DNA from: an uncultured Cohaesibacter sp.
Lineage (GTDB): Bacteria > Pseudomonadota > Alphaproteobacteria > Rhizobiales > Cohaesibacteraceae
Length of the DNA stretch: 64,000 nt
Assembly (NCBI RefSeq): GCF_963676485.1
Contig: NZ_OY781114.1
Span: 1,178,001 to 1,242,000, forward strand
Direction of reading: 5' to 3'
Every line of letters begins with the position of its first letter. Within the stretch, counting starts at the first letter, position 1. The notes under the pieces were generated by a model. It was given only the letters and a program-made list of their open reading frames with translations, was not told the origin of the DNA and did not search any database. The position numbers were made by a program, and so were the translations under genes. Shown piece by piece: positions 26,924 to 36,505 of this stretch.

Positions 26924-29900
26924 ATGCCTAGTTTTTTCATCGATAGACCCGTCTTTGCATGGGTCATAGCGATATTTATCGTGCTCGGCGGGCTTTTGAC
27001 CCTGTCATTGCTGCCGGTCACGCGATATCCGGATATTGCGCCTCCCAGCGTATCCATTCGTGCAACCTATCCTGGCGCTTCTCCCGAAGTGGTCAATGAC
27101 AGTGTTATCAGCATCATCGAGCCCGAGTTGTCCGGCGTAAAGCATCTGCTTTACTTTGAATCCACCGCCAACTCCTCTGGCATGGCAACCGTCACCGCAA
27201 CATTCGAATCCGGTACGGATCCCGAATTGGCGCAGGTGGATGTGCAGAACAAGATCAAGTCGATCGAGCCTCGGCTGCCCGAAGCGGTGCAGCGAACGGG
27301 TCTGGAAATCGAATCCTCCTCCTCGGGCTTCCTGATGGTTGTTGCCTTGACATCACCGGATGGCAAGCAAACGGCGCTGGATTTGGGCGACTATATGGAA
27401 CGCAATCTGGTCCAGCCGCTCAACCGGGTGGATGGCGTTGGGCGCGTTCAGTCCTTTGTGTCCAAAAAGGCGATGCGTGTCTGGGTCGACCCGCACAAGC
27501 TGCTTTCCTATTCGCTATCGGTCTCTGATGTGACCGGAGCTATTGCTGCACAGAATGTTCAGATCTCGCCGGGCCGCGTTGGGGCAGAACCAACCGTGGA
27601 AGGGCAGAGGATTGGTGTGCCGCTGACCGTTGAAGGCCAGCTCAGTACACCAGAAGAATTTGAAAAGATTGTTCTGCGCTCCAATCAGGACGGCTCGAAA
27701 CTGACGCTGGGCGATGTGGCCCGTGTTGAAGTCGGGGCAGAGACCTATGCCTTTGTCTCGCGCATCAATGGCGCCGCCTCCGCAGCCATGGCAATTCAGC
27801 TGGCTCCGGGAGCCAACGCCATGCGCGTGTCCCAGGCCGTTCAGGATCGTATGACCGATCTGGCAACTGCCATGCCCGACGGCATGGAATGGTCCGTGCC
27901 TTACGACACCTCGCCATTCGTTGCAATTTCCATCGAGAAGGTGGTGCATACCCTGATCGAGGCCATGATCCTCGTGTTCCTGGTGATGCTGCTATTCCTG
28001 CAGAAGATCCGCTACACGCTCATTCCGGCAATCGTGGCCCCCATTGCATTGGCTGGTACGCTTGTCGTCATGTATGCCTCGGGCTTTTCGATCAACGTGC
28101 TGACCATGTTCGGCATGGTGCTCGCCATCGGTATCATCGTGGATGATGCCATCGTGGTGGTGGAAAATGTGGAGCGTATCATGGCAACCGAAGGGCTCCC
28201 TCCCAAAGAGGCGACCCGCAAGGCCATGAAGCAGATCACCAGCGCCGTTATCGGCATCACGCTGGTGCTGACGGCGGTGTTCATTCCCATGGGCATGCAG
28301 TCTGGTGCCGTGGGTGAGATCTATCGACAATTCACCATGTCCATGGCTGTGTCGATCCTGTTCTCGGCCTTCCTTGCCCTTTCGATGACCCCGGCGCTCT
28401 GTGCGACCCTGCTCAAACCGATCGACCCGGATCATCATGCATCCAAGGGCGGTTTCTTTGGCTGGTTCAACAGCGGGCTGGATGGCATCACCAATGTCTA
28501 TGCACGCATGGTTGCCGTGTTTGCCCGCAAGGTCGCGATCATGGCTGTTCTCTATCTGGCCATTGTGTCCGGGCTTGGCTATAGCTTCATCAAGCTGCCA
28601 ACCTCGTTCCTGCCGGTGGAAGATCAGGGGGCTTTCATCACCCTTTACAGCCTGCCTTCGGAAGCAACCCAGGAGCGGACCAAGGAAATCGTCTCCATGT
28701 ATGAGCGTCACGCCCATACACGCGAAGCGACCAAGGATGTATTCGCCGTCGTGGGCTTCAGCTTCAGTGGCATGGGCTCCAATACGGCTCTGTCCTTTAC
28801 GACATTGAAAGATTGGGCGGAACGCGAGTCAAGCGCAGGCAATGAGGCCAATATCGCCAACAGAACCATGTTTGCGGCGCCGGAGGGGCAGGTCTATAGT
28901 ATCCTGCCACCATCCATTCCGTCTCTGGGCACGTCTTCGGGCTTTGCCATGCGTCTTCAGGACCGTGCCGGTCTTGGCAATGAAGCATTGGTCAATGCGC
29001 GAAACCAGTTGCTCGGCATGGCCGCACAAAGCCCGTTGCTGACAGGCGTCCGTCCAGACGGCTTGCCGCAAGGGGCCAGCATCCGGCTTGAAATCGACCG
29101 GCAGAAAGCGGAATTCCTTGGAGTTCCCTTTACCTCCATCGCCTCGACGCTGTCTTCGGCCATGGGCTCCAACTATGTCAACGACTATAGTTATCAGGGT
29201 CAGTTGCGTCGGGTGACAGTGCAGGCCGATGCCCCATACCGCATGCAGATCGAAGATGTGCTGAAGCTCAACCTGCCAAGCTCCACCGGGGCCATGGTCG
29301 AACTTTCAGAGGTCGTGAAGCCGGTTTGGGAACAGAGCCCGTTGCAGCTTGTTCGCTATAATGGTCTGCCAGCAGAACGTATCAGCGGCAGCGCTGCACC
29401 TGGCGTCTCTGCCGGTGAGGCAATGGCTGAAATGGAACGCCTTGCGAGCCAGCTGCCTGAAGGCTTTGGCATCGAGTGGACAGGACAGTCCCTGCAGGAG
29501 AAGAACACCAACGCGCAGACGCCAATGCTGCTGGCATTGTCCATGCTCGTTGTCTTCCTCGTGCTGGCGGCTCTTTACGAGAGCTGGTCCATTCCCTTCT
29601 CGGTGCTGCTCGTCATTCCTCTGGGTGTCATCGGTGCTGTTGTGTTGGTGCATTTGCGCGGTCTGGAAAATGACGTGTTCTTCAAGGTTGGCCTGATTAC
29701 GATCATCGGTCTGTCTGCCAAGAACGCCATTCTGATCGTCGAGTTCGCTCGGGCGCTCTATGATGAAGGCAACAGTCTGTTGGATGCCGTGACGGAGGCT
29801 GCGCGGCTGCGTATGCGTCCTATCCTGATGACCTCACTGGCCTTCACGCTGGGCGTTGTACCGCTGATGCTCTCACGTGGCGCCAGTGCTGAAACCCAGC

Positions 29901-30046
29901 ATGCGATCGGCACTGGTGTGTTCGGGGGCATGATCACGGCCACGTTCCTTGGGCTGTTGTTCGTGCCTGCCTTCTTCGTCTTTGTGGTTGGCATTGCGAA
30001 CCTGTTCAAAGGCAAAAAGAAGAATGATGCCACACCGGCATCGTAG
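26924..30046 (+). CDS. RND multidrug efflux pump, inner-membrane subunit (AcrB/MexB family, HAE1)
   Basis: 1040 aa, the usual size. Features: N-terminal FFIDRPVFAWVIAIFIVLGG, docking and pore subdomains, transmembrane helix 4 with the proton-relay aspartate pair (GMVLAIGIIVDDAIVVVENVER), the internal repeat around residues 520-560, and LITIIGLSAKNAILIVEFA for helix 10 with its lysine. It exports drugs or other hydrophobic compounds with proton antiport as a trimer. The genes before and after suggest a local TetR-controlled two-gene operon ending at the terminator at 30082. Confidence 0.95.
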   Translation: MPSFFIDRPVFAWVIAIFIVLGGLLTLSLLPVTRYPDIAPPSVSIRATYPGASPEVVNDSVISIIEPELSGVKHLLYFESTANSSGMATVTATFESGTDPELAQVDVQNKIKSIEPRLPEAVQRTGLEIESSSSGFLMVVALTSPDGKQTALDLGDYMERNLVQPLNRVDGVGRVQSFVSKKAMRVWVDPHKLLSYSLSVSDVTGAIAAQNVQISPGRVGAEPTVEGQRIGVPLTVEGQLSTPEEFEKIVLRSNQDGSKLTLGDVARVEVGAETYAFVSRINGAASAAMAIQLAPGANAMRVSQAVQDRMTDLATAMPDGMEWSVPYDTSPFVAISIEKVVHTLIEAMILVFLVMLLFLQKIRYTLIPAIVAPIALAGTLVVMYASGFSINVLTMFGMVLAIGIIVDDAIVVVENVERIMATEGLPPKEATRKAMKQITSAVIGITLVLTAVFIPMGMQSGAVGEIYRQFTMSMAVSILFSAFLALSMTPALCATLLKPIDPDHHASKGGFFGWFNSGLDGITNVYARMVAVFARKVAIMAVLYLAIVSGLGYSFIKLPTSFLPVEDQGAFITLYSLPSEATQERTKEIVSMYERHAHTREATKDVFAVVGFSFSGMGSNTALSFTTLKDWAERESSAGNEANIANRTMFAAPEGQVYSILPPSIPSLGTSSGFAMRLQDRAGLGNEALVNARNQLLGMAAQSPLLTGVRPDGLPQGASIRLEIDRQKAEFLGVPFTSIASTLSSAMGSNYVNDYSYQGQLRRVTVQADAPYRMQIEDVLKLNLPSSTGAMVELSEVVKPVWEQSPLQLVRYNGLPAERISGSAAPGVSAGEAMAEMERLASQLPEGFGIEWTGQSLQEKNTNAQTPMLLALSMLVVFLVLAALYESWSIPFSVLLVIPLGVIGAVVLVHLRGLENDVFFKVGLITIIGLSAKNAILIVEFARALYDEGNSLLDAVTEAARLRMRPILMTSLAFTLGVVPLMLSRGASAETQHAIGTGVFGGMITATFLGLLFVPAFFVFVVGIANLFKGKKKNDATPAS

Positions 30047-30081
30047 GACATATAAAAGCCAATTTGATTGGAACAAAGAGG

Positions 30082-30115
30082 GGGCGTCACTCATTAATCG
30101 AGTGATGCCCTTTTT
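30082..30115 (+). terminator. Intrinsic terminator of the RND operon
   Basis: GGGCGTCACTC and GAGTGATGCCC pair (one mismatch) around ATTAATC, followed by TTTTTCTTG. Confidence 0.9.
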
Positions 30116-30246
30116 CTTGTCACAGAGGAAGGGACATTTCGCCACGTCTGGACGCCCCATCATCATTGTTATGTTGATTGCAGGATACAGCTGTGGTTTT
30201 CTTTTATAAGTTTGAGTAACTAGTTCTTTTTTAAAAAGGATTTTCT

Positions 30247-31584
30247 GTGTCCCGCAGCCTTTTCTCCATCGCTTCGCTTCTGCTCGGCTCTGCCTTCCTG
30301 TTTTTTGCTGGCGGATTAACCGGAATGCTCTTGCCCGTTCGCGGCGGAATCGAGGGCTTTTCAAGCTTCAATCTCGGTCTTCTGGGTACGGGCTGGGCCG
30401 TGGGCTATGTTTCCGGCTGTCTGTTGGTGCCACAGTTGGTCAGCCGCGTGGGGCATATTCGTGCTTTCAGCGTGATGGCGGCCATGGCGTGCATTTCGGT
30501 GATGATGTCGTCATTGTTCATCCTGCCCTACGCCTGGATCATTCTGAGGGCGCTGGCTGGTTTTGCCTTTGCCGGAGCAGCGATGATCGTGGAAGGCTGG
30601 CTGGTTGAACGTTCGGAAGCAAAAAGCCGGGGCATGATTTTCGGCACCTACACAATGGTCAACCTGTTTGCCAGCACGGCAGGGCAGATGGTCATTGCCA
30701 TCGGCACCCCGGAAACCTTCCAGCTCTTTACTGTAGCGGCGATCTTCTATGTTGTTGCCCTGTTGCCAACCGCGCTGACCAAGACACAGGCCCCTGCCCC
30801 TTTGGCCCGCGCCGAGCTCAACATCACCCGCCTTTGGAAAAACTCTCCTGTTGCGGTGGTTGCCGTTTTGCTGACTGGCATCTCCAACGGCAGTTTCGGC
30901 ACCCTCGTGGCTGTGTATGGCCATGATATCGGCCTGTCGGTCTCCGGTGTAGCCTTCTTCGTGAGTGCCTCGATTTTGGCCGGTGCAGCAGCGCAGATTC
31001 CGATCGGCTTTCTTTCCGATCTCATCGACCGCCGTATGGTGGTTATCCTGATTGCCCTGGTCGCCATCGGGTCGGACAGCATGTTCGTTACCCACGCTCC
31101 AACCACAACCTCAATTGCCGTGATCTATTCGGCCATTTTCGGCGCGGCGATTTATTCCTTCTATCCCGTGCTTGTTGCCCACGCCAACGACCATGCAGAC
31201 CCGTCCGAAGGTCTGCAGACCAGCAGTGGCCTGTTGCTGCTGATGGGCTGTGGCACCATGATCGGCCCGCTTCTGGGTGGTGTCCTGATGTCTACGCAAG
31301 GGCCGACAGGGCTGTTCGTCTCCACGACGATTGCCCATATCGGCATTCTGCTCTTCACTATCTGGCGTATCACCCAGCGGGTCGCGGTGGAAACCGACGA
31401 CAAGGGTCAGTTCGTTCCCATTGCGCCCATGCGCACGCGCACGCCCCAGACCATTCTCCTGTCTGATGGTGAAATCGCAGAAGAAGAATCGTCAGATGAC
31501 TATGAGGGCGAAAGCCTGAATGGCGAGAATTTGGCGAGCGACACCGCCTCTAGCGACAAGGAAAGCGAAGCGGAAAAGCAATAG
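30247..31584 (+). CDS. MFS transporter with acidic C-terminal tail
   Basis: 445 aa with 12 predicted membrane helices between residues 5 and 385. Its style (no large central loop, GLLGTGWAVGYVSGCLLVPQLVSRVGHIRAF near helix 2, AFAGAAMIVEGWL in helix 4) fits the YcaD-like group. The last ~50 residues are strongly acidic and serine-rich (EEESSDDYEGES), an unusual cytoplasmic tail. The start is GTG with AAGGA upstream. The substrate is unknown; it may export a small metabolite. It is convergent with the phosphoesterase gene. Confidence 0.9.
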   Translation: MSRSLFSIASLLLGSAFLFFAGGLTGMLLPVRGGIEGFSSFNLGLLGTGWAVGYVSGCLLVPQLVSRVGHIRAFSVMAAMACISVMMSSLFILPYAWIILRALAGFAFAGAAMIVEGWLVERSEAKSRGMIFGTYTMVNLFASTAGQMVIAIGTPETFQLFTVAAIFYVVALLPTALTKTQAPAPLARAELNITRLWKNSPVAVVAVLLTGISNGSFGTLVAVYGHDIGLSVSGVAFFVSASILAGAAAQIPIGFLSDLIDRRMVVILIALVAIGSDSMFVTHAPTTTSIAVIYSAIFGAAIYSFYPVLVAHANDHADPSEGLQTSSGLLLLMGCGTMIGPLLGGVLMSTQGPTGLFVSTTIAHIGILLFTIWRITQRVAVETDDKGQFVPIAPMRTRTPQTILLSDGEIAEEESSDDYEGESLNGENLASDTASSDKESEAEKQ

Positions 31585-31641
31585 CCCGCTTTGCTCTTCC
31601 CTTCATCCCTTTCTTAGGCCTCTTCCGGCCTTGCCTGCTCG

Positions 31642-32427
31642 TCAGGCAGGCACACTCAGGAAACGGTAGCTTTCGCCTTGCAGATGCACGGCCGTTAGGG
31701 CGTTGCCATAAACTGCGCCCGTGTCGATACCAATGCGCCCAAGGCCGATTTCAGGCACTTCGAAAGGCGTGTGACCATGGATGATCCGGCGATCCGAGGC
31801 GGGTTCCTCCACCAGAAACGGCTCCCTTATCCATAGCAGATCCCGCATGGTCTGCTCTTGCATGGGCACATGATGGCGCATGCCCGCATGCACGATATGG
31901 GCATCAGGCATTGAGAGCGCTGCGGGCAATTGAGCGAGAAACGCGCGATGTGCAGCGGGGATCCGCTCAGACAACCAACTTGCAAGGGCTCCCTCGGACT
32001 GGCCCGTCTTCACGAAATCATCCAGATCGATGCCATAGGAGGCCAGTGTCGCCACGCCACCCCAACCGATCCACGGGCTGGAGAGTGTGGGCTGCATGAG
32101 AAAGTCGCAGAATGTCAGATCATGATTGCCGCAAAGCACCAGCCGCTCCACATTGTCCGGCAATGGTGAGGAGAGGCAATGCTCGATCACTCCTTCTGAA
32201 TCCGGCCCCCGATCCACCAGATCACCAACCGAAACAATAAGGCTCGGCGTTGCCCTGCTCCTGGCCTCTTCAAGGATCATGCCCTCCAGCAGCTTGAGAA
32301 GATCAAGCCGACCATGAATATCACCGATTGCATACACATCTTTCGGTTGCTCATCCAGCACCAACCGCGACCGTTCCAGCGGATCTGACATGATGTTGCG
32401 TGCCTTGGAGAGTATCGATGCAGCCAT
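31642..32427 (-). CDS. Metallophosphoesterase (calcineurin-like, PP1/ApaH-type)
   Basis: 261 aa. The four metal-binding signatures are present: GDIHGR (near residue 35), GDLVDRG, LCGNHD and the HAGM/HGHTPF histidines. Related enzymes are serine/threonine phosphatases or symmetrical Ap4A hydrolases, both cytoplasmic. Start choice is open: ATG 32427, or a TTG two codons upstream with better-spaced GGA. It is divergent from the Afu/Fbp-type ABC genes with a 271-bp gap; a functional link to phosphate-ester uptake is only a guess. Confidence 0.88.
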   Translation of the reverse strand: MAASILSKARNIMSDPLERSRLVLDEQPKDVYAIGDIHGRLDLLKLLEGMILEEARSRATPSLIVSVGDLVDRGPDSEGVIEHCLSSPLPDNVERLVLCGNHDLTFCDFLMQPTLSSPWIGWGGVATLASYGIDLDDFVKTGQSEGALASWLSERIPAAHRAFLAQLPAALSMPDAHIVHAGMRHHVPMQEQTMRDLLWIREPFLVEEPASDRRIIHGHTPFEVPEIGLGRIGIDTGAVYGNALTAVHLQGESYRFLSVPA

Positions 32428-32698
32428 GGGCAAATCGGTGTCCTTTCCTTTCGAATCTGTCCGGGCGACGCCGAAGCTTCAAGAGAGCATCCATCCGGCG
32501 TACAAGGCTGACTATGCCTTCTGAGGCTGTCAGCGTAAAGGCTGTTGTCATTGATGGACAAAAGCCGGGTTTGCCAGAAGGCCAATGTGACGACTGACAT
32601 CAAAGCTTCACATGACTGTCATATACAGCTCCTATAGACCGGCCTTACAAACCAAGCTCTTTTATTCCCGCACACGCCTATTTCAAAAAGCTCTTTCC

Positions 32699-33760
32699 AT
32701 GACCTCACCTTCCGCAACCGCTCTTTCTATTCATTCAATATCAATGAGTTACGGGGCGGATACAGTGCTCGACGGGATTGATATTTCCCTTGAGGCGGGC
32801 AAGGTTCTGGGGCTTTTGGGGCCTTCTGGTTGTGGCAAGACAACCCTTCTGCGTCTTGTTTCCGGGCTGCTTTTGCCCGATGAAGGCGCCATTGAGATCG
32901 CGGGGCGCGTGGTCGCCGCTCCGGCAAAGGGCATCGCCCTCCCTCCTGAACAAAGGGGCCTTGGCATGGTGTTTCAAGATTATGCCCTATGGCCTCATAT
33001 GTCGGTTGCCAAGAATGTCGCCTTTCCGCTGGAGATGCAGCGTTGCTCCGGCGCTGAATGCAAGGAACGCGTCACAAAGGCCCTCGACCGGGTCGGGCTT
33101 GGCGCCATGGCAGAGAGGCGCCCATCCGAACTCTCCGGCGGTCAGCAGCAGCGGGTGGCCATTGCCCGGGCCATCGTCGCCGAACCGCCGCTCGTTCTGT
33201 TTGATGAACCACTGTCCAACCTTGATCGCGAATTGCGCGAAAGCATGGTGGAAGAGCTCAGCGATCTCGTTGCCGACCTCAATCTCAGCGCCGTCTATGT
33301 AACCCATGACCATGGCGAGGCCCTGACGCTCGCCCATCAGGTTGCCGTGATGCGCGGCGGCAAAATCGAGCAACTGGCTTCGCCAGATGAACTGGTTACC
33401 AATCCCGCCACGGTGGCTGTTGCCGATTTCCTCAGGCTTGGCTGCCTCTTGCCCACGAAGCGCAACGCTGATGGATGGCATATTGAAGGGTCATCAATGC
33501 GCCTGCCCGATAGTCCCCTTTCTGCCGATCTGGGCACGCTGCTGGTGCCCGAATGGGCCGTGCAGCTTGGTGGCGAAGGGCCGGAGAAATTCAAGGCGCG
33601 TGTCCTTCGTGCCCAGACCAGAAGCACCGGACATGCCCTTACCTTGGGTATCGAAGGAACTGAGCATCTCATCCGCCTTGTCAGCGCACGCCGCGCAAGG
33701 ATCGGAGATTTAATCGATATTTCCTATTCACCTGAAGAGCTGCGCTGGTTTCCTGCGTAG
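32699..33760 (+). CDS. ABC transporter ATPase (Fe3+/Afu/Fbp-type, FbpC-like)
   Basis: 353 aa. Walker A GPSGCGKTT, Q-loop FQDYALWPHM, signature LSGGQQQR and Walker B VLFDEPLSNLD are complete. A C-terminal regulatory TOBE-type domain follows (residues about 240-350). It energises the importer encoded by the next two genes. The frame opens at 32612 but only the ATG at 32699 gives the family's N-terminus. Confidence 0.93.
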   Translation: MTSPSATALSIHSISMSYGADTVLDGIDISLEAGKVLGLLGPSGCGKTTLLRLVSGLLLPDEGAIEIAGRVVAAPAKGIALPPEQRGLGMVFQDYALWPHMSVAKNVAFPLEMQRCSGAECKERVTKALDRVGLGAMAERRPSELSGGQQQRVAIARAIVAEPPLVLFDEPLSNLDRELRESMVEELSDLVADLNLSAVYVTHDHGEALTLAHQVAVMRGGKIEQLASPDELVTNPATVAVADFLRLGCLLPTKRNADGWHIEGSSMRLPDSPLSADLGTLLVPEWAVQLGGEGPEKFKARVLRAQTRSTGHALTLGIEGTEHLIRLVSARRARIGDLIDISYSPEELRWFPA

Positions 33761-33789
33761 GTAATGACCAAAAAAACTGGAGCATTTTC

Positions 33790-34722
33790 ATGCGTCGTCT
33801 TACTCTTGCCTTGGCCCTCGGCCTCATGGCTTCCACTGCTGCCCATGCAGACGTGACCGTTTATTCTGCCGGTCCGGGTGCCCTGATCAAAAATCTCGTC
33901 AAGGGCTTTACCGCCAAAACCGGCATCAAGGCCAATGTCTTTCAGGCAACCACCGGCAAGGTGATGGCCCGCCTTGAAGCGGAAAGCGCCAACCCTGTTG
34001 CAGATGTCGTGGTATCCGCAAGCTGGGGCACGGCTACCAGCTTTGCCGAGAAAGGTCTGCTGCTCTCCTATGACAGCCCTAACGCAGCCAATGTTCCAGA
34101 TTTTCTCAAGATCGACGGAGCCGTCGCTCAAGGTGTTGCCGGTCTGGTCATTGGCTGGAATACCAAGTCCGGCACTCCCAAGCCAACCGATTGGGCTGAC
34201 CTCACCAAGCCTGACTATAAAGATCTGGTGACCCTGCCTGACCCGGCAGCATCCGGAGGCACCTACACGCTGGTTGAAGCTTTTACAGCCAATGGCATGA
34301 CCGACATTCTGCAGGGCCTCAAGGATAATGGTGCAATCGTTGCCGGCGCCAACAAGGCAGCCCTCAACCCGGTTCTGCAGGGCGCAAAAGCCGCCGTATT
34401 CGCTGGTGTTGATTATATCACCATGGGCGCTGCGGCCAAGGGCGAAAGCGTTGAAGCCATCTTCCCGAAAAGCGGCACTGTGGTTGCCCCGCGCCCGATC
34501 ATGATCCTCAAATCCTCTAAAAATCAGGATGATGCGAAGAAATTCGTCGACTATGTGCTTTCTGCTGAAGGCCAGAATGAAGTGGCCAAGGTTCACCTGA
34601 TGCCATCCCGCACCGACATCAAGGTCGACCGTCCGTTGATCGGTGATCTGAAATTGCTGTCCACGGAAGGTGCTCCTTCCCGCGAGGACGTTCTGGCTGG
34701 CTTCAAGAAGATCTTCAACTGA
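33790..34722 (+). CDS. Periplasmic substrate-binding protein of an Fbp/Afu-type ABC importer
   Basis: 310 aa. Signal peptide residues 1-21 (cleavage after AHA), then the mature start DVTVYSAGPGALIKNLVKGFTAKTG characteristic of the iron/2-aminoethylphosphonate-type binding proteins. The twin-tyrosine iron site of FbpA proteins is not visible; the corresponding region reads FAGVDYITMGAAAKG. This makes a non-iron ligand such as a phosphonate or phosphate ester plausible. The stop overlaps the permease start. Confidence 0.88.
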   Translation: MRRLTLALALGLMASTAAHADVTVYSAGPGALIKNLVKGFTAKTGIKANVFQATTGKVMARLEAESANPVADVVVSASWGTATSFAEKGLLLSYDSPNAANVPDFLKIDGAVAQGVAGLVIGWNTKSGTPKPTDWADLTKPDYKDLVTLPDPAASGGTYTLVEAFTANGMTDILQGLKDNGAIVAGANKAALNPVLQGAKAAVFAGVDYITMGAAAKGESVEAIFPKSGTVVAPRPIMILKSSKNQDDAKKFVDYVLSAEGQNEVAKVHLMPSRTDIKVDRPLIGDLKLLSTEGAPSREDVLAGFKKIFN

Positions 34723-36422
34723 TGGCAAAGGCAACGACGACAGGCGCAGAAGGCAGCGCACTTCTAAGATGGATTGCCACTTCCGGGTTGCTGCTCGTCG
34801 TTGCCGTTCCCTGCCTGTTCATTGTATTTCAGGCAATTTTTCCCGATATCGGCAGCGGCTCTCTGGCCGCTCCCTTTTCGCTCTTTTTCAAAACCCTTTA
34901 TGATCCGGCCCTGTTCGGCCTTGCAGGCAACACGCTGATACTGGGTATCGGCACTGTCTTTTTTGCGTTTCTCTTCGCCGTTCCCCTTGCGGCCTTGCGT
35001 GCACTCTTCAAGGTGCCCGGCGCGATCATCTGGGACGCGTTGTTGCTGATCCCTTTCATGATCCCGCCTTATATCGCAGCACTTGGCTGGATCATGACGC
35101 TGCAGCCCCATGGCTATATGGAGCAGATAACGGGCATCAATCTGGCTGGCCTGATCTTTTCTGTGCCCGGTATCATGATCATCATGGGGCTCAACACCTT
35201 CTCGGTGGTCTATTTCGTTCTCTCGCGCACCTTTGAGACCATCGGCGCGCGCTATAGCGAAGTGGGCCGTGTGTTCGGCGCCGGGCAATGGCGCTCTTTC
35301 GGGCGTATCACCTTCCCTCTGGCCATGCCCGGGCTTGCCGCCAGCCTCTTGCTGGTTTTTGCCATGTCCATCGAGGAATATGGCACGCCTGCCGCGCTGG
35401 GGCACAGGATCGGCTTTGACGTACTGGTGACCGGTATCGAGAACCGGATTTCAGAATGGCCCATTGACCTTCCCGGCTCGGCGACCTTGTCACTGGTGCT
35501 GGTCGCAATGGCTCTGGTGGCCTTCATGATCCAACGTTGGCTGCTGACGCGGCGCGATTATCGCATTGTCAGCGGCAAACCGCAGGCATCAGCCAAGAGG
35601 GCGCTCGGCCTTTGGGCTGTGCCGGTTTCACTCTATTTCGGTTTCATCACCTTTCTCGCCACGGGCCTGCCCATTCTGGCCATTCTAGCAACGGCCTTGT
35701 CGCGCACCATATCCGGCGGTCTGACAGCTAAGAATATGGGCATGGATAATTTCTATGAACTGCTTGGCAAGGGCAGCGAGGGGCTGGTTGCCTTGGGCAA
35801 CTCTCTCGCGTTGGGCGTTTCCACGGCGCTGCTGGCTGGTCTTTTGGGGGCGATTACAGCCTATTCCGTGGTCAAGGGGCGCGGGCGCTTCCGTCTCGTA
35901 TTGGATGCCTTGTCGATCACGCCAAACTCCCTGCCCGGTGTCGTGGTCGCTGTCGGCATCATTCTGGCATGGAACCAGCCATGGCTACCCGTTACCCCCT
36001 ATAACACCCCCTTCATTCTGCTGTTGGCCTATATCTGCATCCTGCTGCCGCAGCCGGTGCGCTATGCCACGGCCTCCTTGCACCAGCTGGGCGACAATCT
36101 GGAATCGGCGGCCCGTGTCTGCGGGTCCGGCCCGCTCAAGGCATTCATCCGGATCATCTTGCCTCTTATCCTGCCCAGTATGGTCACCTCCATGATCCTC
36201 GTTTTTGCCGTAGCCTCGCGCGAGTTGGTCGCCTCGCTTCTCGTTGCGCCCATCGGCTTCCAGACCATCGCCGTTTATATCTGGACCCAGTTTGATCAGG
36301 GCTCCGCTGGGCTTGGTATGGCGATGGCCTTTTGCGCCATCATGATCACCACCCTCATACCGCTGGGGCTGATCGGCCTGCTCCGCTGGCTCTCCAAGGG
36401 GCAGGTGGCGGGCCTCAACTAG
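34722..36422 (+). CDS. Fused two-domain ABC permease (FbpB-like)
   Basis: 566 aa, with two permease domains each carrying an EAA loop (YSEVGRVFGAGQWRSFGRITFPLAMPG near residue 190; NLESAARVCGSGPLKAFIRIILPLILP near residue 470) and about 12 membrane helices in total. The start codon shares its A with the preceding TGA stop (TGATG), so it is translationally coupled. Inner-membrane channel of the importer. Confidence 0.93.
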   Translation: MAKATTTGAEGSALLRWIATSGLLLVVAVPCLFIVFQAIFPDIGSGSLAAPFSLFFKTLYDPALFGLAGNTLILGIGTVFFAFLFAVPLAALRALFKVPGAIIWDALLLIPFMIPPYIAALGWIMTLQPHGYMEQITGINLAGLIFSVPGIMIIMGLNTFSVVYFVLSRTFETIGARYSEVGRVFGAGQWRSFGRITFPLAMPGLAASLLLVFAMSIEEYGTPAALGHRIGFDVLVTGIENRISEWPIDLPGSATLSLVLVAMALVAFMIQRWLLTRRDYRIVSGKPQASAKRALGLWAVPVSLYFGFITFLATGLPILAILATALSRTISGGLTAKNMGMDNFYELLGKGSEGLVALGNSLALGVSTALLAGLLGAITAYSVVKGRGRFRLVLDALSITPNSLPGVVVAVGIILAWNQPWLPVTPYNTPFILLLAYICILLPQPVRYATASLHQLGDNLESAARVCGSGPLKAFIRIILPLILPSMVTSMILVFAVASRELVASLLVAPIGFQTIAVYIWTQFDQGSAGLGMAMAFCAIMITTLIPLGLIGLLRWLSKGQVAGLN

Positions 36423-36448
36423 CCTTTTCCTTTGACGCCCAATAAAAA

Positions 36449-36471
36449 CCCCGCAAGCGACGCTTACGGGG
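36449..36471 (-). terminator. Intrinsic terminator between convergent transporter genes
   Basis: CCCCGCAAGCG pairs with CGCTTACGGGG (one mismatch). The A-tract on its left gives a U-tract for minus-strand transcripts; the plus side has only CTTTAT. Confidence 0.85.
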
Positions 36472-36505
36472 CTTTATCCTCATTTTCAAGCTGAAAGGTC
36501 CCCCA

